64,000 bases of DNA, taken from positions 200,341 to 264,340 of the forward strand of contig NW_025944985.1 in NCBI RefSeq assembly GCF_000764305.2, written 5' to 3'. The notes below the pieces were generated by a model. That model saw only the letters and a program-made list of their open reading frames with translations, was not told the origin of the DNA and made no database searches. Shown here one piece after another: positions 11,400-23,872 of this stretch (positions within the stretch are counted from its first letter, which is position 1; each line of letters opens with the position of its first letter). This DNA is from Hyalella azteca (Eukaryota > Arthropoda > Malacostraca > Amphipoda > Hyalellidae). Position numbers and translations under genes: made by a program.

Positions 11400-11850
11400 T
11401 CGCGGGATACTACACCACACATCCCAGCCACACGACACATCGTCAGCAAGCAACACATTACACCACTACACATCATCACATAGCACATCAACTCGCACAA
11501 CACATCATCACAGCATGACACATCACTACCACGTGACGCACTATCACCACACAGCACATCATACTTCTCAGCACATCAACACAACACACCTTACGACACC
11601 ATCACAACATAGTACAGCACACCGCATCAACAAACAGCTCATCAAACCGCACAGCACATCGCAGCACACAGCACATCCAGCCTCAGGTCACATCATCACA
11701 CCGCATCACCTTACAGCACAACATCACAACAGAGCACATCATCACATCACGTTACATCATCACAACACAGCACATCATCACAACATATCACATCATCACA
11801 TCACGTTACATCATCAGCCACATCATCAGCTCATATCAGCACGGACGTAT
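11400..11850. repeat. CACATCATCACA-type degenerate satellite
   Basis: Short words ACATCATCAC, ACAGCACATC and ACAACATC are concatenated with little T on the plus strand except in CAT. A Thr/His-rich open frame covers it only because these words lack stops. Confidence 0.9.
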
Positions 11851-11984
11851 CCCTGCTATCGCCTGCCATTTTCGCCCTCGTATCAGCCTCCATCTCGCCT
11901 TATCTAATATTAAAATCAGCCCCAAGGTTTTCTAGCATGCTGCGAGCTCCGAGTTTTTTCCAACAGTCCAAGTTGATATCGACA

Positions 11985-12690
11985 GCTCCTTCTCCTACTT
12001 TAGCATCTTTCTGCTACTCTATCTTCCTTCTCCTACTTTAGCTTCTTTCTGCTACTCTATCTTCCTTCTCCTACTTTTGCTTCTTTCTGCTACTCTATCT
12101 TCCTTCTCCTACTTTTGCTTCTTTTTGCTACTCTATCTTCCTTCTCCTAGTCTAACTTCCTTCTCCTACATTAGCTTCTTTCTGCTACTCTATCTTCCTC
12201 CTCCTACTTTATAGCTTTTTTCTGCTGAAGGGGATCTTCAGCAGCAAGATCTTCCTTCTACTTTAGCTTCATTTTGCTACTTATCTTCCTTCTCCTAGTC
12301 TATAACTTCCTTCTCCTACTCTGGCTTCCTTCTCCTACTCTAGCTTTCATCTCCTACTCTAGTTTCCTTTTCATACGTTAGCTTCTTTTTTCTACTCTAT
12401 CTTCCCTCTCCTAGTCTAACTTCCTTCTCCTATTCCGGCTTCCTTCGCCTACTCTAGCCTCCATCTTCTACTCTAGTTTCCTTCTCATGCTTTAGCTTCT
12501 TTCTGATATTCTATCATCCTTCTCCTACTGTAGCTTCCCTCTCATACCTAAGCTTTCTTTTCCTAATCTGGCTTCCTTCTCCTGCTCTGGTTTCCTTCTC
12601 CTACTCCAACTTCTTTCTCCTACTCTAGCTTCCTTCTCCTACTCTAGCTTGCTTTTCCTACTCAAGCTTCCTTCTCACAATCTTTCTTCT
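11985..12690. repeat. Polypyrimidine minisatellite
   Basis: The left part has 40-45 bp double units such as CTTCTTTCTGCTACTCTATC plus a CTTCCTTCTCCTACTTT half. The right part has diverged 18-20 bp units around CTTCCTTCTCCTACTCTAG. Almost all plus-strand bases are pyrimidines apart from the A/G of CTA and AGC words. Confidence 0.9.
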
Positions 12691-13185
12691 CCTCAATGCT
12701 CTTGCATTTATGGAATACTCGGACAATGTTTCCCAGTCTTAAATATTTTTTAATAGTTTCGTATGTCTTCTGAGCCGCATCCCGGTTGATCAACTTTAAT
12801 AATTAAGCGATTGAAATATCTGTCCCGTTCGCGTAAGTTATATGAATCCCACTATTTTAGTAGGCGATATTTCTCATAGAAAACTACCTGTGAGATAAAT
12901 AATAACGTTAAGCAACACAAAACCTAAAATTTTAGTTTTATTTAAATTGGGACTTCGTAGATAATTATTCGCATTAAAGTAACTACCATGGCGGACTAAT
13001 TACCCATTGATAGCTTGGTAATTTTCAACACTAATACAATTTTTCCCTTCCTGTTGAGTTGCTTTTGGAGGAGGCAGAAACATTTTTAAGGAATTACGTT
13101 GCTTTTGTTATACTTTAATACCGTTATAATATTGAGCATAGGTTGTGTTATTTTCCCTTAGGGGATATTATCATAGATGATTTCT
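12691..13185. other. AT-rich unique DNA
   Basis: No repeat, conserved frame or RNA gene was recognised. Confidence 0.6.
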
Positions 13186-13436
13186 AACACGCTGTAACAA
13201 ACAGCAGCGTGTTATCAATCACACGGTCTCGCATAACGCAGCGTGATTTCATCTATCACACGCTCACATACCGTAGCGTATTATCATTAATCATACGCTC
13301 TGATAGACTGTAGCATGTTATCAGCAATCACACGCTCACATACCGCAGCGTGTTATCATCAATCATACACTCTGATAAACTGTAGCGTGTTATCAATCAC
13401 GCCGTCTCACATACTGCAGCGTGTTATCTGCGATCA
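13186..13436. repeat. About 35-bp array with AGCGTG/CACGCT hairpins and TTATC words
   Basis: About seven copies alternate GCAGCGTGTTATCA with ATCACACGCTCACATACC. AGCGTG and CACGCT are exact reverse complements, so neighbouring segments can fold. Many copies include GTTATC, a GATA-type core. Confidence 0.9.
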
Positions 13437-14944
13437 TTTCGAGCTGCAGTGTTTTCTCGTAGACGTTAAGAACACGATCAAAACACGTTCGTGCGCGCGT
13501 AAACACGTCAATGTTTGGCACCGACTACTTTGGCCTAAGATTCAAGTTTCCGCGTAGTTTTACCGCGGTATCTTGCGCCTCGGAAACTCTATTGAATCTT
13601 AACAATAATTTCTTTATAGATGAGATTGCAGCAGGACGATATTAATGCGGCCTGTTGATTATGAATTAAGGATACTAATTAGGCGTTTTTGAATTCCGAT
13701 TCCTGGAGCAAAGTATTCAGAATCCAAGTCTTGAATTCTTAATTTTCGACTTAGGGGCTTTCGAATTTTGATTTTGTAATTTAAAATATAACCTATAAAT
13801 TATACAGTAGATATACTATTAGATTTTAAACGAAACAGTTAAGCTGAGCCTGTAGATTACGCACGCGTTCCTGCCATTTACTGACACTCCAGTTGTCGGC
13901 GTCTGAGCAAGTGTCTGAATGCTCTAAAAAAATTGTTCATAATTATTGCCATGAGAATAAAGTAAAAATCTTCGTTAATTAAAAATGTATTATTATTATT
14001 ATTAGATAGTTAGAGCTATAATATCTATTCAAGTCAAGAAATTCAATATTTTACGCAAATAACTCACAAGTTTTTCCTTTTCAGGACTACGATGGATTTC
14101 GATTAATATGCTCACTCTAACAGAAATTTTAAGCAATTACCAATTACATGATTACCTCCATTTAAAAAGTAAACTACATCAATGAATGAATCCATCGGTA
14201 TAATATAGAATTAGAAATTAAAACAAATATCCTCAACGGAAATAGAGACAAAATAATTTCATTTTTGAGCTCGAAAAGCTTGCGTTCTTTATGAAAATAA
14301 TCTATTTTAGCTCAACGAAAGACCGTTGCACGCAGGGAGCTTTGTGCGTGTTTTGCTGATGCTTCTTTTTTATCAAATTCACTGTACTTAATCCACGTGA
14401 TCTGCTGCAATTTGTAGCTTTTCTGTGCCTGTGTTTAGCATTGCTCTATAAAAGATTTAAACGTGTCATACGTTTTGCAAACACAAATCTGTTTTTGGTA
14501 TTGTTTGATTCGCTTTTTTTTCGGCACTGAGCGGATTATTTTGTTAATGGAAGATCTTCATAAACAGAGTGGCTTGCTATGATACTAGATACGCTGCATA
14601 CAAAGGATTAGAGGATGTGACGTAAACTCTGGGAACTGTAGCCAACAAATACAATTATATTCACTGAGCGTTTGGTGTGGCAAGATCACGTTCATTTAAA
14701 AACACGAAGTGCCGTAGAAGTGCGCATTTTGGATAAGGCTTGCGATCAGGGAAAGAGCTCGCAAATGCGCGTAGTATTAGGACGTGATAAAAGTGCGGAA
14801 AACACGAAGTTATTTATGTTTTCAGAAGTTATTATTATTTCCAACGCAGTTATTATTGACAGCTTTACTAATTAATTTTAATCCAAGAGCTCAGAAGCTT
14901 ATAAATACAGGCACAACAAAGGCTCACGATACCGGAACTCGATT
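13437..14944. other. AT-rich DNA with one TATA-like motif
   Basis: Mostly unique AT-rich sequence with an ATT trinucleotide run at 13988-14004. CTATAAAAG at 14446-14454 could be a TATA box, but no coding frame follows it. Confidence 0.5.
14447..14490 (+). promoter_or_regulatory. Possible TATA box
   Basis: TATAAAAG at 14447-14454 lies about 30 bases before CATACGTTTTGC. No other promoter evidence was found and no gene follows. Confidence 0.15.
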
Positions 14945-15275
14945 TGCATATGCGTATGTGAGTGTTAAAGATTGTCAGAATTGTAACATAACAATAGAGA
15001 TAGTAAATACAATCTACGTAATAGCCAGTGCAGATAGCAGAGACTCCATGGCGAACTCGTCATGCGTATACGAATTTGACTGTTGATGAATATCATAACT
15101 ATAATATAACAATACAGAGTCAGTAAATACAAGCTAAGTACTGCAGCTAGCAAAGAATCCATGGCAATTAAACTCGTCAGGCGTATACGTATATGATTGA
15201 TAAATATCATAAATATAACGTAACAATACAGAGTTAGGAAATACAAGCTAAGTACTGGAGCTAGCAAAGACTAAA
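14945..15275. repeat. Tandem repeat, about 116-bp unit, three copies
   Basis: Copies begin at about 14945, 15061 and 15178. All contain GCGTAT..., then AACAATACAGAG or AACAATAGAGA, GTAAATACAA and CCATGG-type landmarks. Copies 2 and 3 are closer to each other than to copy 1. Confidence 0.9.
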
Positions 15276-15289
15276 GACTGCTGGGCGAC

Positions 15290-15697
15290 ATGCTAAGCAT
15301 GAAGTCTGAGTGTCGCCTTCGAATGCGTCGAGAAGGACCTTCAGATCTCATAAGCTGTCTCGGGAGTCGGCACTTTTTAACAATAGCATGCAGAGTGGAG
15401 GGCTATCAGCAGAAACGGGCTAGAGCTATCAGCACCTCGTCTCGAGGCTCTAGTTTTTTACGTTTATCTAAATTAAATCTTGCCCGAGAAGAAGGGGTGT
15501 GGGATGCTCAGGGTGGGGGCGGTTGTACGTCTGGCGCGGTATCTTCTGATCAGGGCAGGAGCAGAGCAGTGCTGGCCGACGCTGCCTTGCCGGCGTCAAG
15601 CTTCGGGAGACGCGGCACTGCGGCCGGCTTAAATAATACGAGTATAATAGAATTGCACACATCAAAGAGGATAATTGAATTAAAGCTGTTACACTGA
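15290..15697 (+). CDS. Unrecognised open frame of 135 codons in a GC-rich patch
   Basis: This is among the longest open frames outside the tandem repeats. The translation is rich in Arg, Ser, Gly and Ala, with a short Gly4 run and no domain, signal peptide or membrane segment that I recognise. A minus frame of 88 codons overlaps its 3' half. The local GC content lengthens frames by chance. I lean toward non-coding. Confidence 0.1.
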   Translation: MLSMKSECRLRMRREGPSDLISCLGSRHFLTIACRVEGYQQKRARAISTSSRGSSFLRLSKLNLAREEGVWDAQGGGGCTSGAVSSDQGRSRAVLADAALPASSFGRRGTAAGLNNTSIIELHTSKRIIELKLLH

Positions 15698-17424
15698 CAT
15701 CTGGTAAAAATTCAGAGTTCTTGTATATTGTCACTTGCTTTCTTAACTGTACCTTTCATAGCCTATATGTATGCACATTATCGATGTAATATTACCCTAT
15801 TGCGGCTAATGGTGCATTCAAAATTTGTGACTAATAATTGAAATTTCACAGCACAAGTTGACTCTCTGCCTACTAACGGTAAAAGAATGTAATTTTAAAG
15901 TAATAATGTAATGGTTAGCAGTGATATTTAATTTCTCGTATAATGGTTTACCGTTTATCGTCCCCTCAGTGTTGAATTGCTGCGTTTTAGCTACATTTAT
16001 TTTTCAAGCGTGGCCGTGGAAAATCTTAACTTTAGGTCGCGGCTAAACAATAATTTGAATCTGTTATTGTCCTCAACTCAGAATTTTAGCTAAAGTTATC
16101 TTGATGTAGCCTGAAGCTTTGACATTAAATTTTGTTAACAAAGATGACAAATTTTTTGCTTTTACTATTTGTTCACTGGTAAGATCACAACTAGTCTGTC
16201 TTTATTTGCATTTTAATTCATATTGCGAACTGCTAATTTAAGGAAAATTTAATTAATGATTTTCATTGAAAAGAAAGTACAGTTCCCAGTCGACTGTAAG
16301 GAGATGTAAATTTGAAATGAGAAGAACTGTTAATGAGTGAGTGAGCTTGTAATGTTAGGAAGCGTCCAAAAAAGAATTTGACTTAAATTTTATTGATGAA
16401 GGGATGAGGCAATTCGATTTTAATGATAAGGTATAATTCTGTTTAAAATTGTAAGACGTATCATTTCTAGAAGCGAAAAATATAAATTTTATTGTATTAA
16501 TGATATACTTATTTTATGGGAAGAAATTTCGAATTCGTGAGTTGCGCGAAATCTTGATTTCTAACAAGGATACGTAATTTTCTGAGAGCAAATAAGAATT
16601 TATTTTGATTCGGAAATAAAATAAATGGAAGGAAGTTGTGGATACAAATTAATAAATATAAACAAATTATTATATATGCGTTTAAGATACCTTATTGTTT
16701 ATATATCTTTTTATCATTCATTTTGAGTTCACGATGAATGAATTAAACCTTAAATTTGAAAGATTACCAAACAATTTTAGAAAAGTTACAAGATAATCTG
16801 GAATCGATCGCTGGAACTTGGTAAGTTTCGAAACTTCGATGGCGGATGTCCGTCATTCGGTTCATGTATTCTGTCGACCGAGACGTAGGAGAGGAGTCGA
16901 AGGCCAGGGCAGCATAAACACAAAGTGAAGTTCGACTAAGAATTAGTGAACTGAATTAAACCGTATAATATACTTTGTGTGACTCATGATATTTTGTGAG
17001 CTTTGATGCCCGTTTGATTTTTATTCTTTTTATGTTTTTTTTAAATTAATGATCAGCTGACTGATATCAGCTTGCGTCTTGTTGAATAGTTAAAATGCGG
17101 CCGATACAGTCAACGGATGTATTCATTTTACCATATAATTTTAGACAAGGAACTAAATGGAAATGTTTTTCTTTGATGAAAAACTACCATTTAATCCAGT
17201 AAAAGAACTCCTCTCTAGATCCCATTGTGGAAAATAATAGATTTCTGCCCTATTGTGATCAAATATAAATAAAACTGTTACAAAAACTATGCAAATTAAT
17301 TAGTCAGAATTAAAATAATATCATATCTCTTCCTTATTTGAAACCTGAACGTCGAGCGATGTCACTTTGAGGTTAGGATTGTTTATCTTAATTTTGTAAT
17401 TTGTAAATAATATGCCCTGAAGTC
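15698..17424. other. AT-rich unique DNA
   Basis: No array, transposon end or conserved coding segment was recognised. Stop codons are dense in all frames. Confidence 0.6.
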
Positions 17425-18160
17425 TGCGAATGCGACTGAGCCGTTAAATGCCACGGAGCCGATGAATGAATGTCACGAATATATGAATGAATGCGACTGA
17501 GCCGATGAATGAATGTCACAAAGATATGAATGAATGCGACTGAGCCGATGAATGAATGTCACGAAGCCATGAATGAATACCGCAGAGCCGATGAATGAAT
17601 GTTACGAAGATATGAATGAATGCGACTGAGTCGATGAATGAATGCGACTGAGTCGATGAATGAATGCCACGATGCCATTAATGAATGCCACGGAGCTATG
17701 AAAGAATGCCGCAGAGCCGATGAATGAATGCCAAAGAGCCGATAGAGCCGGTGAATGAATGCCACAGAGCCGGTGAATGAATGCCACAGAGCCGGTGAAT
17801 GAATGCCACAGAGCCGGTGAATGAATGCCACAGAGCCGATGAATGAATGCCACAGAGCTAATGATTAAATACCAAGGAGTCGATGAATGAATGCCACGAA
17901 GCCGATGAATGAATTGAATTTCACAGAGATGAATGAATGCCACAGAGCCGATGAATAAATGCCACTGAACCAATGATGAATGCCGATGATTGAATGCCAC
18001 GAGTCCATGAATGAATTCCACGAGTCCATGAATGAATTCCACTGAGCCGATGGATGAATGACACTGAGCAGATGAATGAATGACACTGAGCAAAGAATGA
18101 ATGTCACCGAGCCGATGAATGAATGCCACGAAACAGATCAATGCCACCAAGCCGATAAAT
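17425..18160. repeat. About 21-bp minisatellite
   Basis: Roughly 30 diverged copies of a unit around GCCGATGAATGAATGCCAC followed by a few A/G bases. Variants include TCACGAA, TCCACTGA and CCGGTGAATG. A block at 17755-17835 is nearly perfect, implying recent local amplification. Minus-strand frames with AFIHRL-type repeats are products of the array. Confidence 0.95.
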
Positions 18161-21100
18161 CAGGCTAAATCCATTAAATCCATTGGTTACCTCCATACAC
18201 TTATGCAATTTATGACTCTAAGGTTGTTCTTTTATAAGCATTAGAGTTATCAGTGATCAATTTTAGTGTAAAACCGATTACGGTTGATCGGTTTGTGGTT
18301 GCGCAGTAAAGCACGCAGTGATATCGGATTGCGCAGTCCTATAGCTTGTGTAGGACGTGGCCAGAGAGATAAGATAAAGTAGCATGCGTCGTAAATGGGT
18401 AGCTGCGTATGTAAATTATGCAAAGAAGTGGAGCAGCCCCTAAAGAACGCAACATTTGCCCGAATATAATAGTCATTAGTTAGGATGGTAGCGAGATGGA
18501 AGATATTTGAATAGAGACGCTAGAACGTCAATATCTTTGATTACGAATCTTCATTGGCAGTGTGGCGAATGAAGTCAAAGAGAAAATGAAACTTAGACGG
18601 CGATGGAGTGCACTTTGTGAAGCATGCAATTGGTGAAGTAGGAATTAATAAAAATACCTTTAGCTTAAAACCATTAAAGTTTGCAATACTGAATTTCCAG
18701 GAAGTGATATGAAAATTGGAAACACACAAATTTCTAATTTGAATGTGGTTTCTCCACCCCGCACTAGCTGTAAGCGAAATTTGTTAATAAGAGCTCAGAC
18801 AAAATGCATGGCGTTCAGAGCACTAATGACGACTGTATATCGATAGTGCGATGGATGTAGCGATAGGGTGAAGGTCAATGGGGTCCGGTAATTGGGTGAT
18901 AATAGAGCATAGGTGAGGGAGAGAGAAGAATTAATGCCGACAATGGATCGCAGGCACCGATAAACTTCAAATGATGGAGGCGCGCGCTGATACCGGTTGT
19001 GATGAAGCATGTGATGATGGGTCATGACGCATGAGTCTTGACGGGATCAGTTCATAGCAACATGATGAAAGTGTTATGCTGGAATGGCGGTGGCACGATG
19101 GCAGCGATGGCAGAATAATTGCAGCATGCTGGCAACATGTTGGCGGTTTTACGACAACTAGTTTGTTGTATTATAGCAACGCAATTAATACGTAACGCTG
19201 AAAAAATTATAGTGTTGTATTGTAAATCATAATTACAAGATGAGTAGACATGACAGGTTGCAGTGGCGACAGGAAAGCATGTTGAAATGATTTCATGTTT
19301 GATTTCTAAATTTAATGTAATTTGGATATCTTTTTGGAAAAGTTCCGTCAGCATTGCTTCCACGAACTAAACGCAGTACGTGTTGAAAGGTTTGCTGGAA
19401 TCCCAACCCATGTTTCTTCAGTACAAATCTCAGTTTAACGTTCATGCAAAAAGGTTAATTTAAACAAAAATAACAAATAACAAAGCCCTAAAACTTTTTA
19501 ATTTTAGGTACCGCGTTGTCTGGACTGAGTACAACGTTTGCTCGTCAAAAGCAACCTATCGTAAAGTCAATGAGCGTCGAGTTCAACCTGTTGCGCCTCT
19601 CTTTTTTTTTCTCTTCGCAAGGACCAATAAGGAATAAAGCATTATTTGTTTCATAATTTCATTGTTTCTGTCTTCCGTGGCAGCAAGGGATGCTCTGCAG
19701 AAATTCTACACTCCTCTGTTATGTGCTCAACGACTTTCTAGCAGAGAAAATATTTGAAATCGCGCCAGATCCACGTTTCCCGCATTCTTGTGTGTCCCAG
19801 CCAAGGGTGAGAATTTATTGAACACTTGAATGCGCTTAGAGTAGCTCTAGGAGCATTGACGCCACCTTAAAGTCATCGATTAGTGAACCAATAAGTTTCC
19901 ATGAGCGAGATTGCAGGGTCACATGCACGAGTGGTTCCCTACCGCGACTAATCTGAGTAACGCTTCCCGTGCCGTGTATGGGTGCGATTTAGCAGGTAGG
20001 ACAGGTTAATTACAGGTGTTCCAAGCCGGTTGCCTACGAACGAGCGGGGCCCAAAAGGCAAGCAGAGTCCGGCTCATAGGGTCGTTGTATAACGTACAAT
20101 TAGCGGTCCGAGGTGTTAACAAGAACTGCTAGCTCGGCTGACATACGAGCGGGCGGCCGAGCGTGGTGAGGAGAGTGGTCGGAGTTTGGCTGCTGCTTGG
20201 GGTTGCCGTCTTTTGTTCTTTTTTTTTGGTTAGTTTGATAATTAGTACGATTATTAGTAAGTTAGTTCGTCATTTACTCCCTTTTCAGCATAAGTTAGTA
20301 CGCTTACGTTCTAAACCAGACTCATGCACGTGTTAACTGTGAATACATTTTTACAAGGGATCGAGTTTTGCATGGGGTTGATACCTTTCAAAACGAAAAA
20401 TTCTTACTACTGACATGAAGGGAACTCTTCCTTGAAATAATTAAAACATGTTTTACTTATAAATAGCTTAATGAAATGCTATTTCTTGAGAGATAATACT
20501 AGTGCCACAGAATATCCAAAATTAAGCAATGATCAATGAGCATTTTTTTCAGATTTCTTACGTGTTAATTGTTGAATTGTCAAAATAATTTCTAAATGTT
20601 AACGTATTTTCATTCGTCTCGTAACATTTATCTTCATCAATTTAAACGTAATTTTTTTAAACTACCACTTACGCTAGAATATAGTCTGCCCTAGATTTTA
20701 TAAAGCATAGAAAGGCCTGATTTTATCATGATTTCCAATAATCTCATATTTATACTCTGTAATTAGGTTTGAATTCCGAAATTGTTTAGCTTAAATATGT
20801 CATGACGTTCGTAATTTGCGTCATCGTCGAGTGGATCTTGGACGAAATAGAGTGTTAGGGATTTCCAGTTCGCTCATATTGTGTTGTCGAAAGATGTATC
20901 ATACCCTAATCGATTTCAAATGTAGCTGAAGTCGTATTTCTATGTAACCTCATGGACTTAACACCAGTTCTTGATGGAGATGACGACCGTAACCACGAGT
21001 ATAGCTTGCATCAAATTTAATGTCACTTTTGTATCAAAAGTTGAACCAGATTCTCTGTTAAGTAATTGGAGACTTCAATGTCAGGAGAGTAATGATCCGA

Positions 21101-22285
21101 GCCCCGGCCGATCCTGCCACTAGCTTCACCAAGATTGAATAGTGATTAGTGAATGTTTTAGCATATCTTTTGTCGCCATTTACTGCATGGTTTATTTCTA
21201 ATTGAATGAGGCTTAGAGCTAAGCGGTAAACAAATTTTATTCTTCCTTCTTCCAACGAGACATGAATTATGTGAACAGTTCACATGCACTTTCATATATA
21301 ACGTTTCTAATACGTATAAATACGTATAATATGCATCCAGACCTAATTATAAATAATGCCAGAGATTTCGATTTTATATCTTAAGAGAATGGTAGATTCA
21401 ACTGAACAGGAATGAATTGTTTTCGCTGCGACAAGAAATGAAAAACGATGAAGTGAATTTCTGACAAAATTACTTTCTTTATAGTTTTAACTGCAAAGGC
21501 ATAATAGTTTTAAACTTTATTCGACATTATTCAGTAAAGTATATCGTAAAAATTCAAGCACTTGATAATGAACTTTTTCCCGCTCAATTCCGTAACATAA
21601 TCAGATGCCGTAAAGATCCTGAACGCCTGACTACGGAGGAAAAAGAAAATGGTTCAGCTAGCGATAAGAACAGATGTTCGTGCGAATTTTTTCGCATCTC
21701 TGTTAGACACGACATTAAATTATGTCGACGCATATGCATGAAGTGTTGAACGTACAGAGCTCTCGACACTTCAGCACTTGGCTCGTTTCGAATATTGAAT
21801 CGGGCTTATTTTGCTATCTTCTGGCGTGGTAGGTGCGAACCGATTTGTTCCGAAGACTTATGACCACAAGGAACGTAAACAGCGTCTTATCAGATTAGAA
21901 CCTTTGGCCGTTCAGCTCAAGACCGTCATTTTCTCGCGGCAACCTCTGCAACGCTGGAGACTCAATGAGCTCGCTGATGTGATGAACTCCTCCAACGAGG
22001 TGAGAAGAGGGCGCTTCGGTCTCTCAAGCTTATCTCTTCGCATATTGAAGGCTTAAAAAGACAAGACAAGCGAGTTTACATGCAGCGTCAAAACAAAGGC
22101 GAACGACTCGTGTCGAACATATGAGCGGTCCACTCTTGTTCATGATCGACGTTCATCCTTTGGCCGCATCAAGATTTGGGGTATACGTGGAAGTAAAGTA
22201 ACTTGGTTCTCATGAATTCATCTTGTCATGATGAATGGTGTACTTGAAAATGCAGGGAATACACATTAACATTGCTTTTACCACT

Positions 22286-22432
22286 AGATGATTTCAGTGT
22301 GTTCTCAAAAGTTTTTATTCCAGCAAAACGTGAGTCAGGGCATTGAGATGTATAATCATTATATTCACCAGTCCAACGGATGAACATACGGAAACTTTTT
22401 GTTAAGTCGCATTCTTGATTTTGTGGGTACCT
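22286..22432 (-). CDS. Possible internal exon, unrecognised
   Basis: On the minus strand a TTTTATAG acceptor-like site leads into an open frame with the peptide TKSFRMFIRWTGEYNDYTSQ and ends near a GTAAAAG donor-like site. The aromatic- and polar-rich composition looks more protein-like than neighbouring frames. I recognise no family, and no partner exon was identified. Confidence 0.12.
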
Positions 22433-23792
22433 ATAAAAGCGAGTTGACACACAATAAGGCTCGAGTTGAGATATGCTTACCAAGCGCATCGAGTCTTAAA
22501 TCACAAATGCGATGACGAAACTGATTCACAATGTAGGCGTTGCCGCCAGCAAGATTTAGGAGAATTCTGCCTCATGTCTTTATGCTCCAAGCAGCTCGCT
22601 CCGTTAGGCGGAGAATGGGGCAAATCGCATGAATTATTTTATTTAAATATTAGCACAGAGTTAACGCCTGCACTACAATCCATCAGAGTCTCGTTTGAAT
22701 GGTGGCACGCAACTCATGTTTTGTGAACGACGTCAGAGGAGCGAGTTTACACAAGGGGGCGAGCGTTCGTGGTGCAGTGTCGGGACGCCCTGTAGATAAG
22801 ACTCAGTTACAGGGACTTAGCTACAACTCTGAGAACGCTTTACGACAGGCACTGCCATTAACACCTTCGCAAACGGGCATATCGGCCAATATCAATCATA
22901 GCTCGCGTCCTGAGCGCTGATTTCATTAGATCCCTGCTCTGGCTGAGTTAGGAAAATGCTAGCGGTTTTTGCTTCGACCGACGCCATTCTATGATGACTT
23001 ACAAGCGACATAACAGAAGAACGATGCTCATTGTACTCTTCTCACCTCCTATCTTATGACGAGTTTTAGTCCTATCGATTTGCTATGAAAAATGCAGGAT
23101 TAAAATAGATAATGGGAAATTTCTTAACGATTTTAAATTACGAAATTTATGTGTTTTTCCCCTCTCAAAATATAGAGGAGTTTTTCTGGATACAAAGTAG
23201 CTGTGAATAACAGGATCTAATTAATGCATGATAAAGTTCAATATATATCATAAATTTTAAATTTCGCATGCTAAATTTAAGCGGCTATAATTGATACTAA
23301 AAGAATTTACTTTCTCTTGACAAATTTCAACAGCTCAGACCTTTATTTTTTATTGTTTCAAAGCTTTTGATCTGTGTTATTTGTAAACTTGAATCCCATG
23401 ACCCAGAGCTTCTGAACCTTGCGTCACTCACCTAGGCAGTGTTATAGCCTTGTTAAGATGGAATGGCGTTACGATTGGACGAAAATTTGCATATGATTAG
23501 GGAAGCTGTCATCACCCAGACCAACTCGGCAAGAATGAGCTGCTCCTGACACTGAAGGCGTCAAGTGATGATCACATTAAGAAGAGGCAGAAAGAAGGCT
23601 CCTTATCAGCAGCGCAGAGGCAGCGGAGCTAGAGGCAGATTATCATTTTAATAAGGGTGTAGACGAGACGTGGCAGCTTTGCAGTTCGTTTAGACCTCTC
23701 GAAGATATGGAAATAAGCAGAGGGCGAGCGAGAACCTATGACTTGCATGAGCGGTGGGGCCACGATCTTATCTCTACGGAGGTGATGAGTAT

Positions 23793-23872
23793 GGGGGAAG
23801 GGTGACGTGGAGGGGACTATAGGGAATTGGAAGATAGGGTTGCGGGGATTTGGTGAGGGATGGACTGTAGGG
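23793..23872 (+). other. Cluster of G runs, possible G-quadruplex
   Basis: Eight runs of three to five G occur in 80 bases, at 23793, 23800, 23812, 23822, 23837, 23844, 23857 and 23870. Some spacings exceed 7 bases, so canonical folding is uncertain. Confidence 0.5.
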
